From Muribaculaceae bacterium (GTDB lineage Bacteria > Bacteroidota > Bacteroidia > Bacteroidales > Muribaculaceae): a stretch of DNA of 62,951 nucleotides. The stretch spans positions 1-62,951 of the forward strand of contig JAGATN010000008.1 of assembly GCA_017621225.1 (NCBI GenBank), given 5' to 3'. A model generated the notes under the pieces. That model was given only the letters and a program-made list of their open reading frames with translations. It ran no database searches and was not told the origin of the DNA. The first letter of the stretch is position 1. Each line of letters starts with the position of its first letter. Of this stretch, positions 7,942-18,319 are shown in pieces. The position numbers were made by a program, and so were the translations under genes.

Positions 7942-10900
7942 ATGGGGAAAAAGATTAAAAGAGCCGTACTATGGGTTATAGCGGTGGCGATGGCGTTGAC
8001 AGTCGTTGTCCCCGTTCTCCTATACATCCCCGCCGTACAGAATTTCGCAAAAAACATAGCCATAAAGGAGGTCAAGAAATCGACCGGACTCGACATAAGC
8101 ATAGGCTATCTGCGAATCGGATTCCCGCTTAAAATCAATCTCGAAAAAACTACGGTAGTGGAAGCTTCGGGCGACACTATGGCGATGGCCGGAAACGTAG
8201 CCGTCGACATAAGCCTGCTGCCGATTCTGCGCGGCGACATAAACGTGGCCAAAGCGAACCTGACCGACGTTTTCTATCGGATGGGAACGCCCGATTCGGC
8301 CCTGTACCTCATAGCCGACATCGACAATTTCGACCTTGAGACATCATCGATAAACCTTATGAAAGGCGACATCGACGTAAGCAACGCCCTGCTCGACGGA
8401 GGCCGTGTAACCCTTCTGATGAAGGACACCGTCACCACCGAAAAGACAGATTCGGCCTCGGCCGCCAATTTCAAAATAACGGCCCGAAACATAACGTTGC
8501 GCAACGTTTCATACACCATGTCGATGATGCCGGTAATCGATTCGCTCGGAGCACGGATAGGCGAAGCCACGCTGCACGAGGGACTCGTCGACATGCAGCG
8601 TCAAAAAATACACGCCGCGTCATTATCGGTCGACAGCGTAACGGCAACATATCTCACGACTTCGGCAGAATATCTGGCCGAACATGCAGAAACCGCATCA
8701 TCCGACGCCACCGAAGCCGAATACACGTCATCAAAGCCATGGACCGTAACGGCCGACACGGTTAGGCTAAACGGAGGCGCGGCCTTATACGCCATGCGCG
8801 ATGCCAAACCGCAACCCGGGCTCGACATAAACTATCTTCAGGCATCCGACATCAACATATCGGTCGATTCGTTTTACAACCGCGCACAGTCAATCACCGT
8901 ACCGCTACGAAACCTTTCGGCCACCGAACGATGCGGCCTGTCAATCACGGCAAACGGCACGTTTAAGATGGATTCGACGGCCATGTACGCCGACAATTTC
9001 ATAATAAGCACCATACTTTCCACCATCCGACTCGATGCGAGCATGGGGCTCGGCGACCTTATGTCCGACAAAAACCTCCCGTTGCGACTCTTGGCAAAGG
9101 CCAACATAGCCATGCCCGACATAAAAACGGCATTGCCATCGGTAAAACCGATGCTGAAAGATCTCGGACGCGCCTCGGAGCTACGCCTCAACTGCAACAT
9201 CGATGGAACCACCGCAGCGATCGACGTAAACGACATTGCCTTGGAGCTGCCGCGCCATCTGCGAATGAGCGCGCGCGGATCAGTGAAAAATCCCATGGAT
9301 TTCAAAAACATCGGTGGGAGCATCGACATCGTAGGGTCGATAATCAACGTCGACTTCATCAAGCCTACCGTGCTTGAGGCAAAAATGGCCAAAGAGCTCA
9401 ACATACCCCGCACAACCATACGCGGGCGCATAAATTATTCGCCCAATCTCGCATCGGGAAAAATATCGGTAATCACGCCCGACGGACGAATGGCGATGAA
9501 CGGCCGCTGGAACCAACGCGCCAAGGGCTACGATGCGGCGCTCGACGTCGACACATTTTCGGTAAGCCAATTCATGCCGTCGCTCGGAGTCGGCAAGGTT
9601 ACGGCAAAGGCCACCGTTACGGGCAAGGGGTACGACATACTTTCACCGTCAACCGACATCGATGCCGACATCGACGTGATAAAGCTCGAATATCTCGACC
9701 GTACATATCAAAACTTGGCCATGAAAGCCTCGCTCCACGAAGGCAAGGCCAACGGCACCCTCATATCCACCAACCCCGAGGCGCGCATAAATGCCGTTTT
9801 CGACGCAACGCTTTCGAAAGAGGAATACACCTGGAGCCTGAACGGCGACGTGGAAAATCTGAATCTCACGGCAATGAACATAGCTACGGGCGACATACAC
9901 GGATCGATGAACATAAAGAGCGACGGCAGCTTCAAGCCCGCCACTCAGGCCATCAATGCCACGATCGACATCAACAAACTCGATTGGCGCATCGACGCAA
10001 ACAGCCTGACAACGCCCTCGATAAAAATGAACGTGGCATCGTCCGACTCCACCATCCATGCATCATTGACTTCCGGCGACATAATGGCCAATTGCAACAT
10101 TCATTGCGGCCTCGACTCATTCATGGGCCACATGGACAAAGTATCGGCCACGGTCGACACAATGATAATGCTACGCAACGTGAATGTACGCGCATTGCAG
10201 CGCGCGCTCCCTCCTTTGGACATGCTGCTGACGGCGGGGCGGCGAAACTTCATAACCGAATATCTTAAAGGGTCAAAAATGGGTTTCCGCAGCGCAAGCC
10301 TCAACGTCAAAAACGACACGCTGCTTACCGTCAACTCAAAGATACTTCGATTCAACACCGGCGATACTCGCCTCGACACAATAACTTTCGATGCCAACCA
10401 GCACGGCAAATACCTTGTGTACAAGCTGTCGGTCAACAACCGTCCGGGCACTCTCGACAACTTTGCCCACGTGAACCTCAACGGTTTCGTGGCTGACGAC
10501 CGCGTGTCGGCGTTCCTCCGTCAGAAAAACATCAACAACAAACAGGGTTTCTTCCTCGGCGTTAATATGACCATGTCTGATTCGATAGCCACGTTGAAAC
10601 TCGTGCCATACAAACCCACCATCGGCTACAAGCAATGGACCGTAAACAGCGACAACCTCATAACGTTCAACTTCACCGACAAGCATTTCGATGCCAACCT
10701 GAAGCTCGAATCGGACAGCAGCTACCTGAAACTGCTCACCGAACATGTAGAGGGGGGCGACGGACATCAGGAGGACGTAATACTGAAAATGTCGAACATA
10801 CAGATAGCCGACTGGCTGTCGATATCGCTGTTTGCGCCTCCGATAAAGGGCTTTTTGGGAGCCGACATGCGTTTCAGATGGGATGAAAAGCAACTTACCG

Positions 10901-12750
10901 GAACGGGTATGGTTGACCTCAACGAATTGCACTATGGCCGCGATCGCGTGGGCTCATTCTTGGCCGACCTCGAAGTAGTGACCAAGCGCAACGGTTCGCT
11001 TCAGGCCAACGCCTCATTGATGGTTGACAGCGTGAAGGTAATAACGGCCGTCGGAAGCCTTAACGACACCACGGCAGCCGAACCGTTCATCCTCGACTTC
11101 TCAATGATAAAGCTTCCGCTGAGAATAGTCAACCCGTTCCTGCCCAAAAACATGGCAAGACTATCGGGAACGCTCAACGGACGCATGGACATAACCGGCG
11201 AAATGACGAGCCCGATATTCAACGGCTACCTCGATTTCGATTCCACGTCAGTGGCGGTAGGCATGCTCGGAAGCACGTTCCGCTTCTCGGAGGAGAAGAT
11301 ACCCGTCGACAGCAACGTAGTGGTTTTCAAAGACTTCTTCATATCGGGAGTGAACGAGAACGACCTATATGTAAACGGCACCGTCGACATGCGAAACCTC
11401 TCCGACATAGCCATGGATCTGTCGCTCAACGCCCGAAACATGCAGATAGTGAACTCATCGCGCGCCAAGGGTGCCGACGTATACGGCCGAGCATTCATCG
11501 ACTTCGATGCGAAAATAAAAGGCAATATGGAGTGGCTCAATATCAATGCAAATGCAACGTTGCTCCCCGGCTCGAACGTAACATACGTGCGCACCGATGC
11601 CGAGTCGGTACTTGCATCGCAAAACACCGGCGACATGGTACGATTCGTAGAGTTCAACGACTCGCTGATGATGAACGAAACCGACACCACGTCATCCTCG
11701 TCGATAGCAATGAACATAAATGCCGGCGTAAGAATATCGAACGGCACCACCATCAACGTAGATCTTTCGACCGACGGCAAGAACAAAGTGTCGATACAGG
11801 GTGACGGATCGCTCGAATACTCCATGTCACCAATGAACTCCAACGGACGACTCACCGGACGTTTCAACATAAACGGAGGTTTCGCCCGATACACTCCCCC
11901 GTTCATGTCGGAAAAGCTTTTCACCTTCAGCGAAGGGAGCTATGTGGCGTTCAACGGCGACATGCTCAACCCGACGCTCAACATACACGCCGTCGACCAA
12001 ATCAAAGCCAACGTGACGCAAGAAGGACAAAACTCGCGCCTTGTGAATTTCGACGTAAGCCTGAGCGTCACCAACACGCTGGCCAACATGAACGTAGCGT
12101 TCGACCTCTCGACCAACGACGACATAACGGTAGAGAACGAATTATCGGCTATGAGCCCCGAGCAACGCGCCAACCAGGCAATGAACATGCTGCTGTACAA
12201 CGTGTACACCGGGCCGGGCACGCGCGGAAATGCTTCGCTCGGAGGAAATCCGCTCTATTCGTTCCTCGAATCGACACTAAATTCGTGGGCAGCCAAAAAC
12301 ATCAGGGGCGTCGACATATCATTCGGCATCGACCAATACGACAAGACCACGAACGGCAGCACGGCATCGACCACAAGCTACAGTTACAGAGTGTCGAAAT
12401 CGCTGTTCAACGACCGATTCAAGATAATAGTGGGCGGCAACTACTCGACCGACGACAATGCCGACGAAAACTTCTCGCAAAATCTGATAAACGACATTTC
12501 GTTTGAATATATGCTCAACAAGCGCGGCACGATGTACGTGCGCATATTCCGCCACACGGGCTACGAAAGCATTCTCGAAGGCGAAATAACGCAAACCGGC
12601 GTAGGTTTCGTGCTGAAACGCAAAATCAATTCGCTGCGCGATCTGTTCAGATGGGCCGGGCGACTGCGACGAAAGCTGCTCCCCGAAAACACGAATGCCA
12701 CTACCACTACGTCAAATTCGACGGACGAACCCGCCAAATCGAACCCTTGA
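7942..12750 (+). CDS. tamB: Translocation and assembly module protein TamB
   Basis: About 1,602-aa AsmA/TamB-like protein. It has one N-terminal membrane anchor (residues about 6-30, RAVLWVIAVAMALTVVVPVLL), then a very long beta-rich periplasmic body. The C-terminal DUF490/TamB domain includes PEQRANQAMNMLL and ends in a strand-rich region (YSYRVSKSLF, FKIIVGGNYST). Family role: a beta-taco bridge between inner and outer membranes, implicated in phospholipid transport and outer-membrane protein assembly. ATG at 7942 is preferred over GTG at 7927 because the anchor starts directly after it. It lies 33 bp before tamL, its likely outer-membrane partner, and after lptD. Confidence 0.88.
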   Translation: MGKKIKRAVLWVIAVAMALTVVVPVLLYIPAVQNFAKNIAIKEVKKSTGLDISIGYLRIGFPLKINLEKTTVVEASGDTMAMAGNVAVDISLLPILRGDINVAKANLTDVFYRMGTPDSALYLIADIDNFDLETSSINLMKGDIDVSNALLDGGRVTLLMKDTVTTEKTDSASAANFKITARNITLRNVSYTMSMMPVIDSLGARIGEATLHEGLVDMQRQKIHAASLSVDSVTATYLTTSAEYLAEHAETASSDATEAEYTSSKPWTVTADTVRLNGGAALYAMRDAKPQPGLDINYLQASDINISVDSFYNRAQSITVPLRNLSATERCGLSITANGTFKMDSTAMYADNFIISTILSTIRLDASMGLGDLMSDKNLPLRLLAKANIAMPDIKTALPSVKPMLKDLGRASELRLNCNIDGTTAAIDVNDIALELPRHLRMSARGSVKNPMDFKNIGGSIDIVGSIINVDFIKPTVLEAKMAKELNIPRTTIRGRINYSPNLASGKISVITPDGRMAMNGRWNQRAKGYDAALDVDTFSVSQFMPSLGVGKVTAKATVTGKGYDILSPSTDIDADIDVIKLEYLDRTYQNLAMKASLHEGKANGTLISTNPEARINAVFDATLSKEEYTWSLNGDVENLNLTAMNIATGDIHGSMNIKSDGSFKPATQAINATIDINKLDWRIDANSLTTPSIKMNVASSDSTIHASLTSGDIMANCNIHCGLDSFMGHMDKVSATVDTMIMLRNVNVRALQRALPPLDMLLTAGRRNFITEYLKGSKMGFRSASLNVKNDTLLTVNSKILRFNTGDTRLDTITFDANQHGKYLVYKLSVNNRPGTLDNFAHVNLNGFVADDRVSAFLRQKNINNKQGFFLGVNMTMSDSIATLKLVPYKPTIGYKQWTVNSDNLITFNFTDKHFDANLKLESDSSYLKLLTEHVEGGDGHQEDVILKMSNIQIADWLSISLFAPPIKGFLGADMRFRWDEKQLTGTGMVDLNELHYGRDRVGSFLADLEVVTKRNGSLQANASLMVDSVKVITAVGSLNDTTAAEPFILDFSMIKLPLRIVNPFLPKNMARLSGTLNGRMDITGEMTSPIFNGYLDFDSTSVAVGMLGSTFRFSEEKIPVDSNVVVFKDFFISGVNENDLYVNGTVDMRNLSDIAMDLSLNARNMQIVNSSRAKGADVYGRAFIDFDAKIKGNMEWLNINANATLLPGSNVTYVRTDAESVLASQNTGDMVRFVEFNDSLMMNETDTTSSSSIAMNINAGVRISNGTTINVDLSTDGKNKVSIQGDGSLEYSMSPMNSNGRLTGRFNINGGFARYTPPFMSEKLFTFSEGSYVAFNGDMLNPTLNIHAVDQIKANVTQEGQNSRLVNFDVSLSVTNTLANMNVAFDLSTNDDITVENELSAMSPEQRANQAMNMLLYNVYTGPGTRGNASLGGNPLYSFLESTLNSWAAKNIRGVDISFGIDQYDKTTNGSTASTTSYSYRVSKSLFNDRFKIIVGGNYSTDDNADENFSQNLINDISFEYMLNKRGTMYVRIFRHTGYESILEGEITQTGVGFVLKRKINSLRDLFRWAGRLRRKLLPENTNATTTTSNSTDEPAKSNP

Positions 12751-12783
12751 CATAGATTGAACGTTTAGCTTATATTAACACCG

Positions 12784-15090
12784 ATGATTCACGTTAACAA
12801 GATAATAATTCGCAGTCACATCGCAGCATTGGCGCTGATAATGTCGATGCTCATCACAGGATGCTCCACGACCCGCCGACTGGGGGCCGACGAAGTACTG
12901 TATACCGGCGTGAAGAAAATCGACATACGGACCGACGAAGGGCAAAAGGCGGCACCGGGTCTGGCGGCAGCCGTGAAATCGGCCGTAAACGTGGCCCCCA
13001 ACAACAGCCTCATTTCGCCATACATACGCTATCCGTTCCCCATAGGCTTATGGGCATACAACAACTGGAGCAATCCGCCAAAGGGATTCAAGCATTGGCT
13101 GTACAAGAAATTTGCACGCGAACCGATTTTGATAAGCGACGTGCGCCCGGAGGTCAGAACCGAAATGATAACCGAAATACTCGAAAACAACGGATATTTC
13201 AGAGGAACGGCCTCATACGAGCTCATAAAGGGCAAGAACCCCAAAAAGGCCCGAATAAGGTATCAGATAACCACCGGACCGGAATACACGCTCGACTCGA
13301 TAGAATTGCTCCCCGACACCTGCCGGCTCTATCATCTCATCGACTCGGTAGTGTCACACAGCACATACCTGAAATCGGGCAACAGATACTGCACCGACTC
13401 GCTCAGCACCGAACGTCTGCGCATAGCCAATGCCGTGCGCAACAAGGGGTACTACTTTTTCCGACCCGACTACATAGAATATCTGGCCGACAGCACAATC
13501 ACGCCCAAACGCATTGCCCTGCGATTAGGCATTGCCAACGACGTGCCCAAAAGTGCGCTCTTGGTATTCAAAACGGGCACCATAACCACCCGCGTCAACC
13601 GAAATCAGGGCGACGGATACCCCGACACCATCGACACCAACCGAGGTATGCTTATACAAATGAAGCCTTCGCGGCTACGCAACGGCCTGATTCCGCAATG
13701 CATCACGTTCCGTAGCGGCAAAACGTTCTCGGTACGCGACATGAACCGCACGCAAACAAACCTGTCGCGATTAGGCATATTCAACGGGATAGACATAAAC
13801 GTGTTTCCCGACACGACGACAAGCGTTCCGACGCTAAACGTCGACATAAACTGTACGTTCGACGCTCCGCTCGAAGCATCGCTCGAAGTCAACGCCACGT
13901 CTAAGTCAAACAGCTACATAGGCCCCGGACTAATGTTTGGCGTAACCAACCGCAACCTTTTCGGAGGCGGAGAGCAACTGAGCTTCAAGCTCAACGGCAG
14001 CTACGAGTGGCAGACAGGACGCGATCGCGGAAAATCGATATTCAACTCTTACGAAATAGGCCTTACCACCACATTGTCGTTTCCGAGAATGCTGGCGCCC
14101 CATTTCATTCCGCGAAGCAAGCGCGCCCTCAACTGGACGAGGATATCGCTCAACACCGACCTACTCAACAGGCCACACTATTTCAAAATGGCCCAGTTTA
14201 ACGCCGCTTTCAGCTACGACTGGAGAGCCTCACGCCACGCAAGCAATACGCTCACGCTGTTTAAGCTCACATATACCAACTTGCTCAACACCACCCATGA
14301 GTTCGACTCGATAATGAACGCCAATCAAGCCATAGCGCTCAGCTTCAGGAGTCAATTCATACCCCAGATAGCATACAGCTACGTTTACGACCGTGACTTC
14401 GACAACGAAAACCGCATAAACTGGCAGTTTTCGATACAAGAGGCCGGAAACATATTCTGGGGCATCTGGAAGATGTTTGGGAAAGATGGCGAGAAAAAGC
14501 TTTTCGGCACCCCCTTCTCGCAATTCGTAAAAGGGTCGACTCAGCTCGTTTACAGCCGCAGGCTATATGGCGACAACTGGCTCGTGTCGAGAGTGGCCGT
14601 CGGTGCCGCGCATCCGTATGGCAACTCGTCGCAAGTGCCTTACAGCGAACAATTTTACGTGGGAGGTGCCAATTCAATCAGAGCATTCACAGTGCGAAGC
14701 ATCGGTCCGGGCAGCTATCGCGTTCCCGACGATGCCATAAACGGATATTTCGATCAGACGGGTACATTCAAGTTCGAATTTAACGTAGAATACCGTTTCC
14801 CCATCTACGGGCCGCTGCACGGAGCGCTGTTCATCGATTCGGGAAACGTATGGCTGCTGAAAAACGACCCGCTCCGACCGGGCGGCAAACTTAAAGGAAG
14901 CTCATTTCTGCGCGACCTGGCAGTAGGCACCGGAACGGGCCTCAGAGTCGACATAGGCATGCTCGTGATTCGCGGCGACCTCGGAATAGGAATACACGCC
15001 CCCTACGACACCGGCAAGCGAGGATACTACAACATGAAGTCGTTTGGCAACTCCCTCGCCTTCCATCTTGCCATAGGCTATCCGTTCTAA
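12784..15090 (+). CDS. tamL: TamL, lipoprotein form of the BamA/TamA family
   Basis: 768-aa Omp85-superfamily protein. The N-terminus carries a lipobox ending at Cys27 (ITGC), so unlike classical TamA it is a lipoprotein, as is typical of the Bacteroidota branch. POTRA-like repeats occupy about residues 30-350. The C-terminal surface-antigen barrel (about 360-768) contains GGANSIRAFTVRSIGPGS, matching the conserved VRGF-type lid motif, and ends ...LAFHLAIGYPF with the terminal Phe typical of BAM substrates. The neighbour is tamB in the same orientation, so the pair forms a TAM complex. Confidence 0.88.
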   Translation: MIHVNKIIIRSHIAALALIMSMLITGCSTTRRLGADEVLYTGVKKIDIRTDEGQKAAPGLAAAVKSAVNVAPNNSLISPYIRYPFPIGLWAYNNWSNPPKGFKHWLYKKFAREPILISDVRPEVRTEMITEILENNGYFRGTASYELIKGKNPKKARIRYQITTGPEYTLDSIELLPDTCRLYHLIDSVVSHSTYLKSGNRYCTDSLSTERLRIANAVRNKGYYFFRPDYIEYLADSTITPKRIALRLGIANDVPKSALLVFKTGTITTRVNRNQGDGYPDTIDTNRGMLIQMKPSRLRNGLIPQCITFRSGKTFSVRDMNRTQTNLSRLGIFNGIDINVFPDTTTSVPTLNVDINCTFDAPLEASLEVNATSKSNSYIGPGLMFGVTNRNLFGGGEQLSFKLNGSYEWQTGRDRGKSIFNSYEIGLTTTLSFPRMLAPHFIPRSKRALNWTRISLNTDLLNRPHYFKMAQFNAAFSYDWRASRHASNTLTLFKLTYTNLLNTTHEFDSIMNANQAIALSFRSQFIPQIAYSYVYDRDFDNENRINWQFSIQEAGNIFWGIWKMFGKDGEKKLFGTPFSQFVKGSTQLVYSRRLYGDNWLVSRVAVGAAHPYGNSSQVPYSEQFYVGGANSIRAFTVRSIGPGSYRVPDDAINGYFDQTGTFKFEFNVEYRFPIYGPLHGALFIDSGNVWLLKNDPLRPGGKLKGSSFLRDLAVGTGTGLRVDIGMLVIRGDLGIGIHAPYDTGKRGYYNMKSFGNSLAFHLAIGYPF

Positions 15091-15138
15091 ACGAAAACCG
15101 ATGCGAGCCGTTCGTGCTACCATAATCGAAGCAAACCG

Positions 15139-16542
15139 TCACATCCGTTTCATCCAGTTGCCATACCGCATACGCATCAGGAATATGGAGCCTCTGAAAC
15201 AAAGCTCTATGCACATTGCCACCCACACGCCGTGCAATCCCATGGCTGGCGCAAGCAGAGCGGCAAGGGTAAGGCGCACGGCCCACATGCTGCCCAAGTT
15301 CATTGCGCTCGGTATCAGAGTGTCGCCGGCACCCACAAACACGCCGTAGGCCACTATCGATGCGGCAAACATCGGTTCGGCAAACGCCTCTGTGCGCAAT
15401 GCCATTATGCCGAGTTGCTGTATGTCGGGCACCGAGGTCATGATGGCCATGATGGCCGGCGCTCCCACATACATCACCACGCCCATTACGGTCATCACCA
15501 CCATCCCCGACAGCACCGTTATCCAACCGAAACTGCGCGCCAGCACCTTCCTGCCGGCTCCGAGGCTCTGCCCCACGAGCGTGGTAGCGGCATCGGCTAT
15601 GCCGTAACCCGGCATGTAGCACAGGCTCTCGGCCGTTATGGCAAACGAGTTGGCGGCGATGGCAAACGTGCCCAACGGCGCCACTATCACCGTAGTGAGA
15701 ATCTGCGCGCCGCACAGCACCGCGTGCTCGCCACCCATCGGCAACCCTATGCGAAATGCCTTTTTCAGGCATCCCATCCTGATTCGGAAATCATTTGAGC
15801 CTGACGTGAGGCGCAATTCGGGCGACATGCGCCACAGATACCACGTGAGCAGTACGGCCACCGCCAGTTCGGCAAACCCGGTGCCCAAAGCGGCGCCCGC
15901 CACTCCGAGTCCGGCACCCGGCATGGTGAACTCCATCCCCGCCACCGATATGGAGCGGGTGGGAAAAATGAGCAGCCAATTAAACACCACGTCGAGCACG
16001 CACATAAGCACGTTGAGCAGGCTCGGCACCTTCATGTTGCCGCTGCACCGCAACATGGCACCGGCAAGATATTCAATCTGATAGGCCGGCAAGAACAATG
16101 AGAATATCAGGAAATAGACCGACGAGTTGGCGGTTATGTCATCTCCGCCGCCAAGCCAGCGCGGCAGCGGCCCACTGATGGCCACGCCCACCGTCATTAT
16201 CAGCAGTCCGAATATCATTGTAGCCGTAATGGCCTGACGCAACACCGAGCGCGCTTCGTAGTATCGACCGGCTCCGATGCAATGCGCCACCTGAACCGAG
16301 AAGCCCGTGGCGGCAGCGGAGCAAAGCCCCCAAAACAGCCACGTGGATGTCGACATAAGACCTATCGAAGCCGACGCATCGGCACCGAGATGGCCCACCA
16401 TCGAGGCATCGATGAACTGCATGACGATCGACGACACCTGCGCCACTATTGCCGGCGCGCTGAGCTGCGCGGTGAGCATAAGGCGTTCCTTAAAGGTCAG
16501 CGTTCCGTTATTACGTACTTTATCGAGCAATCTGTTTGCCAT
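15139..16542 (-). CDS. MATE-family efflux transporter
   Basis: 467-aa integral membrane protein with about 12 hydrophobic helices in two six-helix halves, typical of multidrug and toxin extrusion exporters driven by Na+ or H+. It has the N-terminal LSAPAIVAQVSSIVMQFIDASMVG signature (family pattern P..........D....G). ATG at 16542 is chosen over GTG at 16548. It lies 34 bases after the apbE stop on the same strand, so the two are probably co-transcribed. Substrate unknown. Convergent with tamL across a 48-bp gap with no clear terminator. Confidence 0.85.
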   Translation of the reverse strand: MANRLLDKVRNNGTLTFKERLMLTAQLSAPAIVAQVSSIVMQFIDASMVGHLGADASASIGLMSTSTWLFWGLCSAAATGFSVQVAHCIGAGRYYEARSVLRQAITATMIFGLLIMTVGVAISGPLPRWLGGGDDITANSSVYFLIFSLFLPAYQIEYLAGAMLRCSGNMKVPSLLNVLMCVLDVVFNWLLIFPTRSISVAGMEFTMPGAGLGVAGAALGTGFAELAVAVLLTWYLWRMSPELRLTSGSNDFRIRMGCLKKAFRIGLPMGGEHAVLCGAQILTTVIVAPLGTFAIAANSFAITAESLCYMPGYGIADAATTLVGQSLGAGRKVLARSFGWITVLSGMVVMTVMGVVMYVGAPAIMAIMTSVPDIQQLGIMALRTEAFAEPMFAASIVAYGVFVGAGDTLIPSAMNLGSMWAVRLTLAALLAPAMGLHGVWVAMCIELCFRGSIFLMRMRYGNWMKRM

Positions 16543-16576
16543 AATCACACACTCTCATAGCGAGGAAGGGAAAATT

Positions 16577-17569
16577 TCATCTTCTCAATTCGGGGAATCC
16601 CGACGTCACGTGCAGTTCCCATCCCCCCTTACCGTCGGCCGTAACCAACATTGCCTCAACGCGAGGCAGCCCTTCAATCATCGACATGGCCGAATCGAGA
16701 GGCATCGCCATACAGGCGGTGGCCAACGCGTCGGCCAGCATCGCATCGGGTGCCACCACCGTGGCACTCAGCGTATTGGTCGTTACGGGATGCCCGGTCA
16801 CCGGACTGATGGTATGGCCCACGCGGCCCGACTCCGTATCGCGATAATTGCGATAATTGCCCGAAGTGGCTATGCCGCAATCGCTTAGAGCCATTACAGC
16901 CATACGCTCGTGAACGATGGCCGTATCGTTTTCGACCGGAGCATCGATCATTATGTGCCAGTCGTCGGCACGAGGGCTCTTGCCGCCAAGCGCAATCTCG
17001 CCGCCGATCTCCACCATATAGTCATTGCAACCGTTACGACGAAGCATCTCGCCTATAAGGTCGCACCCGTATCCTTTGGTAATGGAACTGAAGTCGAATT
17101 CGGTTTCGGGCGACTTTTTCACCACCGTGTCGCCCACCATACGGCACTGCGACATGCCCACGGCCAGCAACGCGCTGTCGACGGCCTGCGGCGTAGGCCG
17201 ACCCTTGCCGTTGGCATAACCGAATCCCCACAAATTGACCAACGGGGCCACCGTGGGGTCGAACATACCGCCGCTCAAGGCATTCACCCTCATCGACACG
17301 TTGAATATGCGCCTGAACATCGAATCGGCCACGCAAGCGCTCCCCTTGTTGATGGAGCTAACAAGCGACGTGGGCGAGAACGGCGACAACGACTCCTCTA
17401 CCTCGCGCATCACGGCGCGTATCGAATCGTCGAGCTGCACATCGCTCCGATATGTTATGTGAAACGTCGTGGCCCATACCACCCCTTCAAACGACCGATA
17501 TTCGCCTGTCGATACATTATGGCACGAACAGGTTGCAAACAGCAACAATAATATCACTAATTGACGCAT
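16577..17569 (-). CDS. apbE: FAD:protein FMN transferase, ApbE family lipoprotein
   Basis: 330-aa ApbE-type enzyme that moves FMN from FAD onto a Thr of target proteins such as NqrB/NqrC or RnfG/RnfD. A short lipoprotein signal (MRQLVILLLLFATCSC, acylated Cys at 14 or 16) puts it on the periplasmic side. Motifs visible: GGMFDPTVAPLVNLWGFG, DFSSITKGYGCD, MVEIGGEIALGG and GIATSGNYRNYRD. The frame is open further upstream to 17683, but that extension crosses the minus-strand promoter box at 17596-17603, so ATG 17569 is the better start. No Nqr, Rnf or FMN-binding target gene lies in the window. Confidence 0.88.
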   Translation of the reverse strand: MRQLVILLLLFATCSCHNVSTGEYRSFEGVVWATTFHITYRSDVQLDDSIRAVMREVEESLSPFSPTSLVSSINKGSACVADSMFRRIFNVSMRVNALSGGMFDPTVAPLVNLWGFGYANGKGRPTPQAVDSALLAVGMSQCRMVGDTVVKKSPETEFDFSSITKGYGCDLIGEMLRRNGCNDYMVEIGGEIALGGKSPRADDWHIMIDAPVENDTAIVHERMAVMALSDCGIATSGNYRNYRDTESGRVGHTISPVTGHPVTTNTLSATVVAPDAMLADALATACMAMPLDSAMSMIEGLPRVEAMLVTADGKGGWELHVTSGFPELRR

Positions 17570-17595
17570 AATTTTACGATACTTCGATTTTTTTT

Positions 17596-17603
17596 CAAAA
17601 TTA
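17596..17603 (-). promoter_or_regulatory. -7 promoter box for apbE-MATE operon
   Basis: Minus-strand TAATTTTG, 26 bases upstream of the apbE ATG; it decides the start choice for apbE. Confidence 0.55.
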
Positions 17604-17626
17604 GACATTTTATCCGTATAATTGTT

Positions 17627-17634
17627 TATATTTG
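17627..17634 (+). promoter_or_regulatory. -7 promoter box for the DJ-1 gene
   Basis: TATATTTG, 49 bases upstream of the DJ-1 family ATG. It is divergent from and only 23 bp away from the apbE box. Confidence 0.6.
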
Positions 17635-17683
17635 CAACATAACGTACCACAAACCACGTAATCAACCTTAATATATAATTCAT

Positions 17684-18256
17684 ATGAAAGCCTCTTACTT
17701 ATTTTTAGCCAACGGCTTCGAAGAAATAGAAGCTCTGGGTACGGTAGACGTTTTGCGCCGGGCCAACATGGAATTAATCACCGTATCAATCTCCGACAGC
17801 AAGGAAGTCACGGGCGCGCACGGCGTCACCGTGAAGGCCGACCGATTGATATCGGAAGGCATAGGCGATGCCGAATGGCTCATATTGCCGGGCGGTATGC
17901 CGGGAGCGTCGAATCTCGCAGCATCCGAGCCCCTGAGAAAATTGTTGCTTGAGCAGAATGCCAAGGAAGGCAACATCGCCGCGATATGCGCATCGCCGGC
18001 AATAGTGCTTGCACCGCTGGGAATAATCGATGGCCGCGATGCCACATGCTACCCCGGAATGGAGCAAATGTGCCCGAAGGCAGTGATGCACGATGCCCCG
18101 GTAGTAGTATCAGACCACATAGTCACTGGAGCTGGTCCGGCAGCCACCATCCGATTCGCACTGGCCATGGTAGCCATATCACGCAACGATCAGACGGCAA
18201 AATCGATAGGCGAAGGAATGCTCCTGTACGACAAAGACATCGATTTCTATTTTTAA
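17684..18256 (+). CDS. DJ-1/PfpI family protein (YajL-like)
   Basis: 190-aa single-domain protein of the DJ-1 superfamily. The nucleophile elbow Cys102 lies in AAICASPA, and Glu16 in GFEEIE matches human DJ-1 Glu18 that tunes the reactive Cys. The His that follows in human DJ-1 (THP) is replaced by Tyr in TCYPGME. Family roles include oxidative-stress sensing and proposed glyoxal or deglycase activity; which applies here is unknown. It is monocistronic: promoter upstream, terminator directly after the stop. Confidence 0.85.
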   Translation: MKASYLFLANGFEEIEALGTVDVLRRANMELITVSISDSKEVTGAHGVTVKADRLISEGIGDAEWLILPGGMPGASNLAASEPLRKLLLEQNAKEGNIAAICASPAIVLAPLGIIDGRDATCYPGMEQMCPKAVMHDAPVVVSDHIVTGAGPAATIRFALAMVAISRNDQTAKSIGEGMLLYDKDIDFYF

Positions 18257-18264
18257 CCGAACCA

Positions 18265-18312
18265 AAGGGAGTGCCGAGCCATGTTACGTCGCGCACTCCC
18301 TTACTTTTTTTG
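18265..18312 (+). terminator. Intrinsic terminator after the DJ-1 gene
   Basis: Arms AGGGAGTGC (18266-18274) and GCACTCCCT (18293-18301), 18-nt loop, then a T-rich run from 18301. It overlaps the most upstream ATG available to vsr (18281), which argues for the later vsr start. Confidence 0.75.
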
Positions 18313-18319
18313 CAACCCG

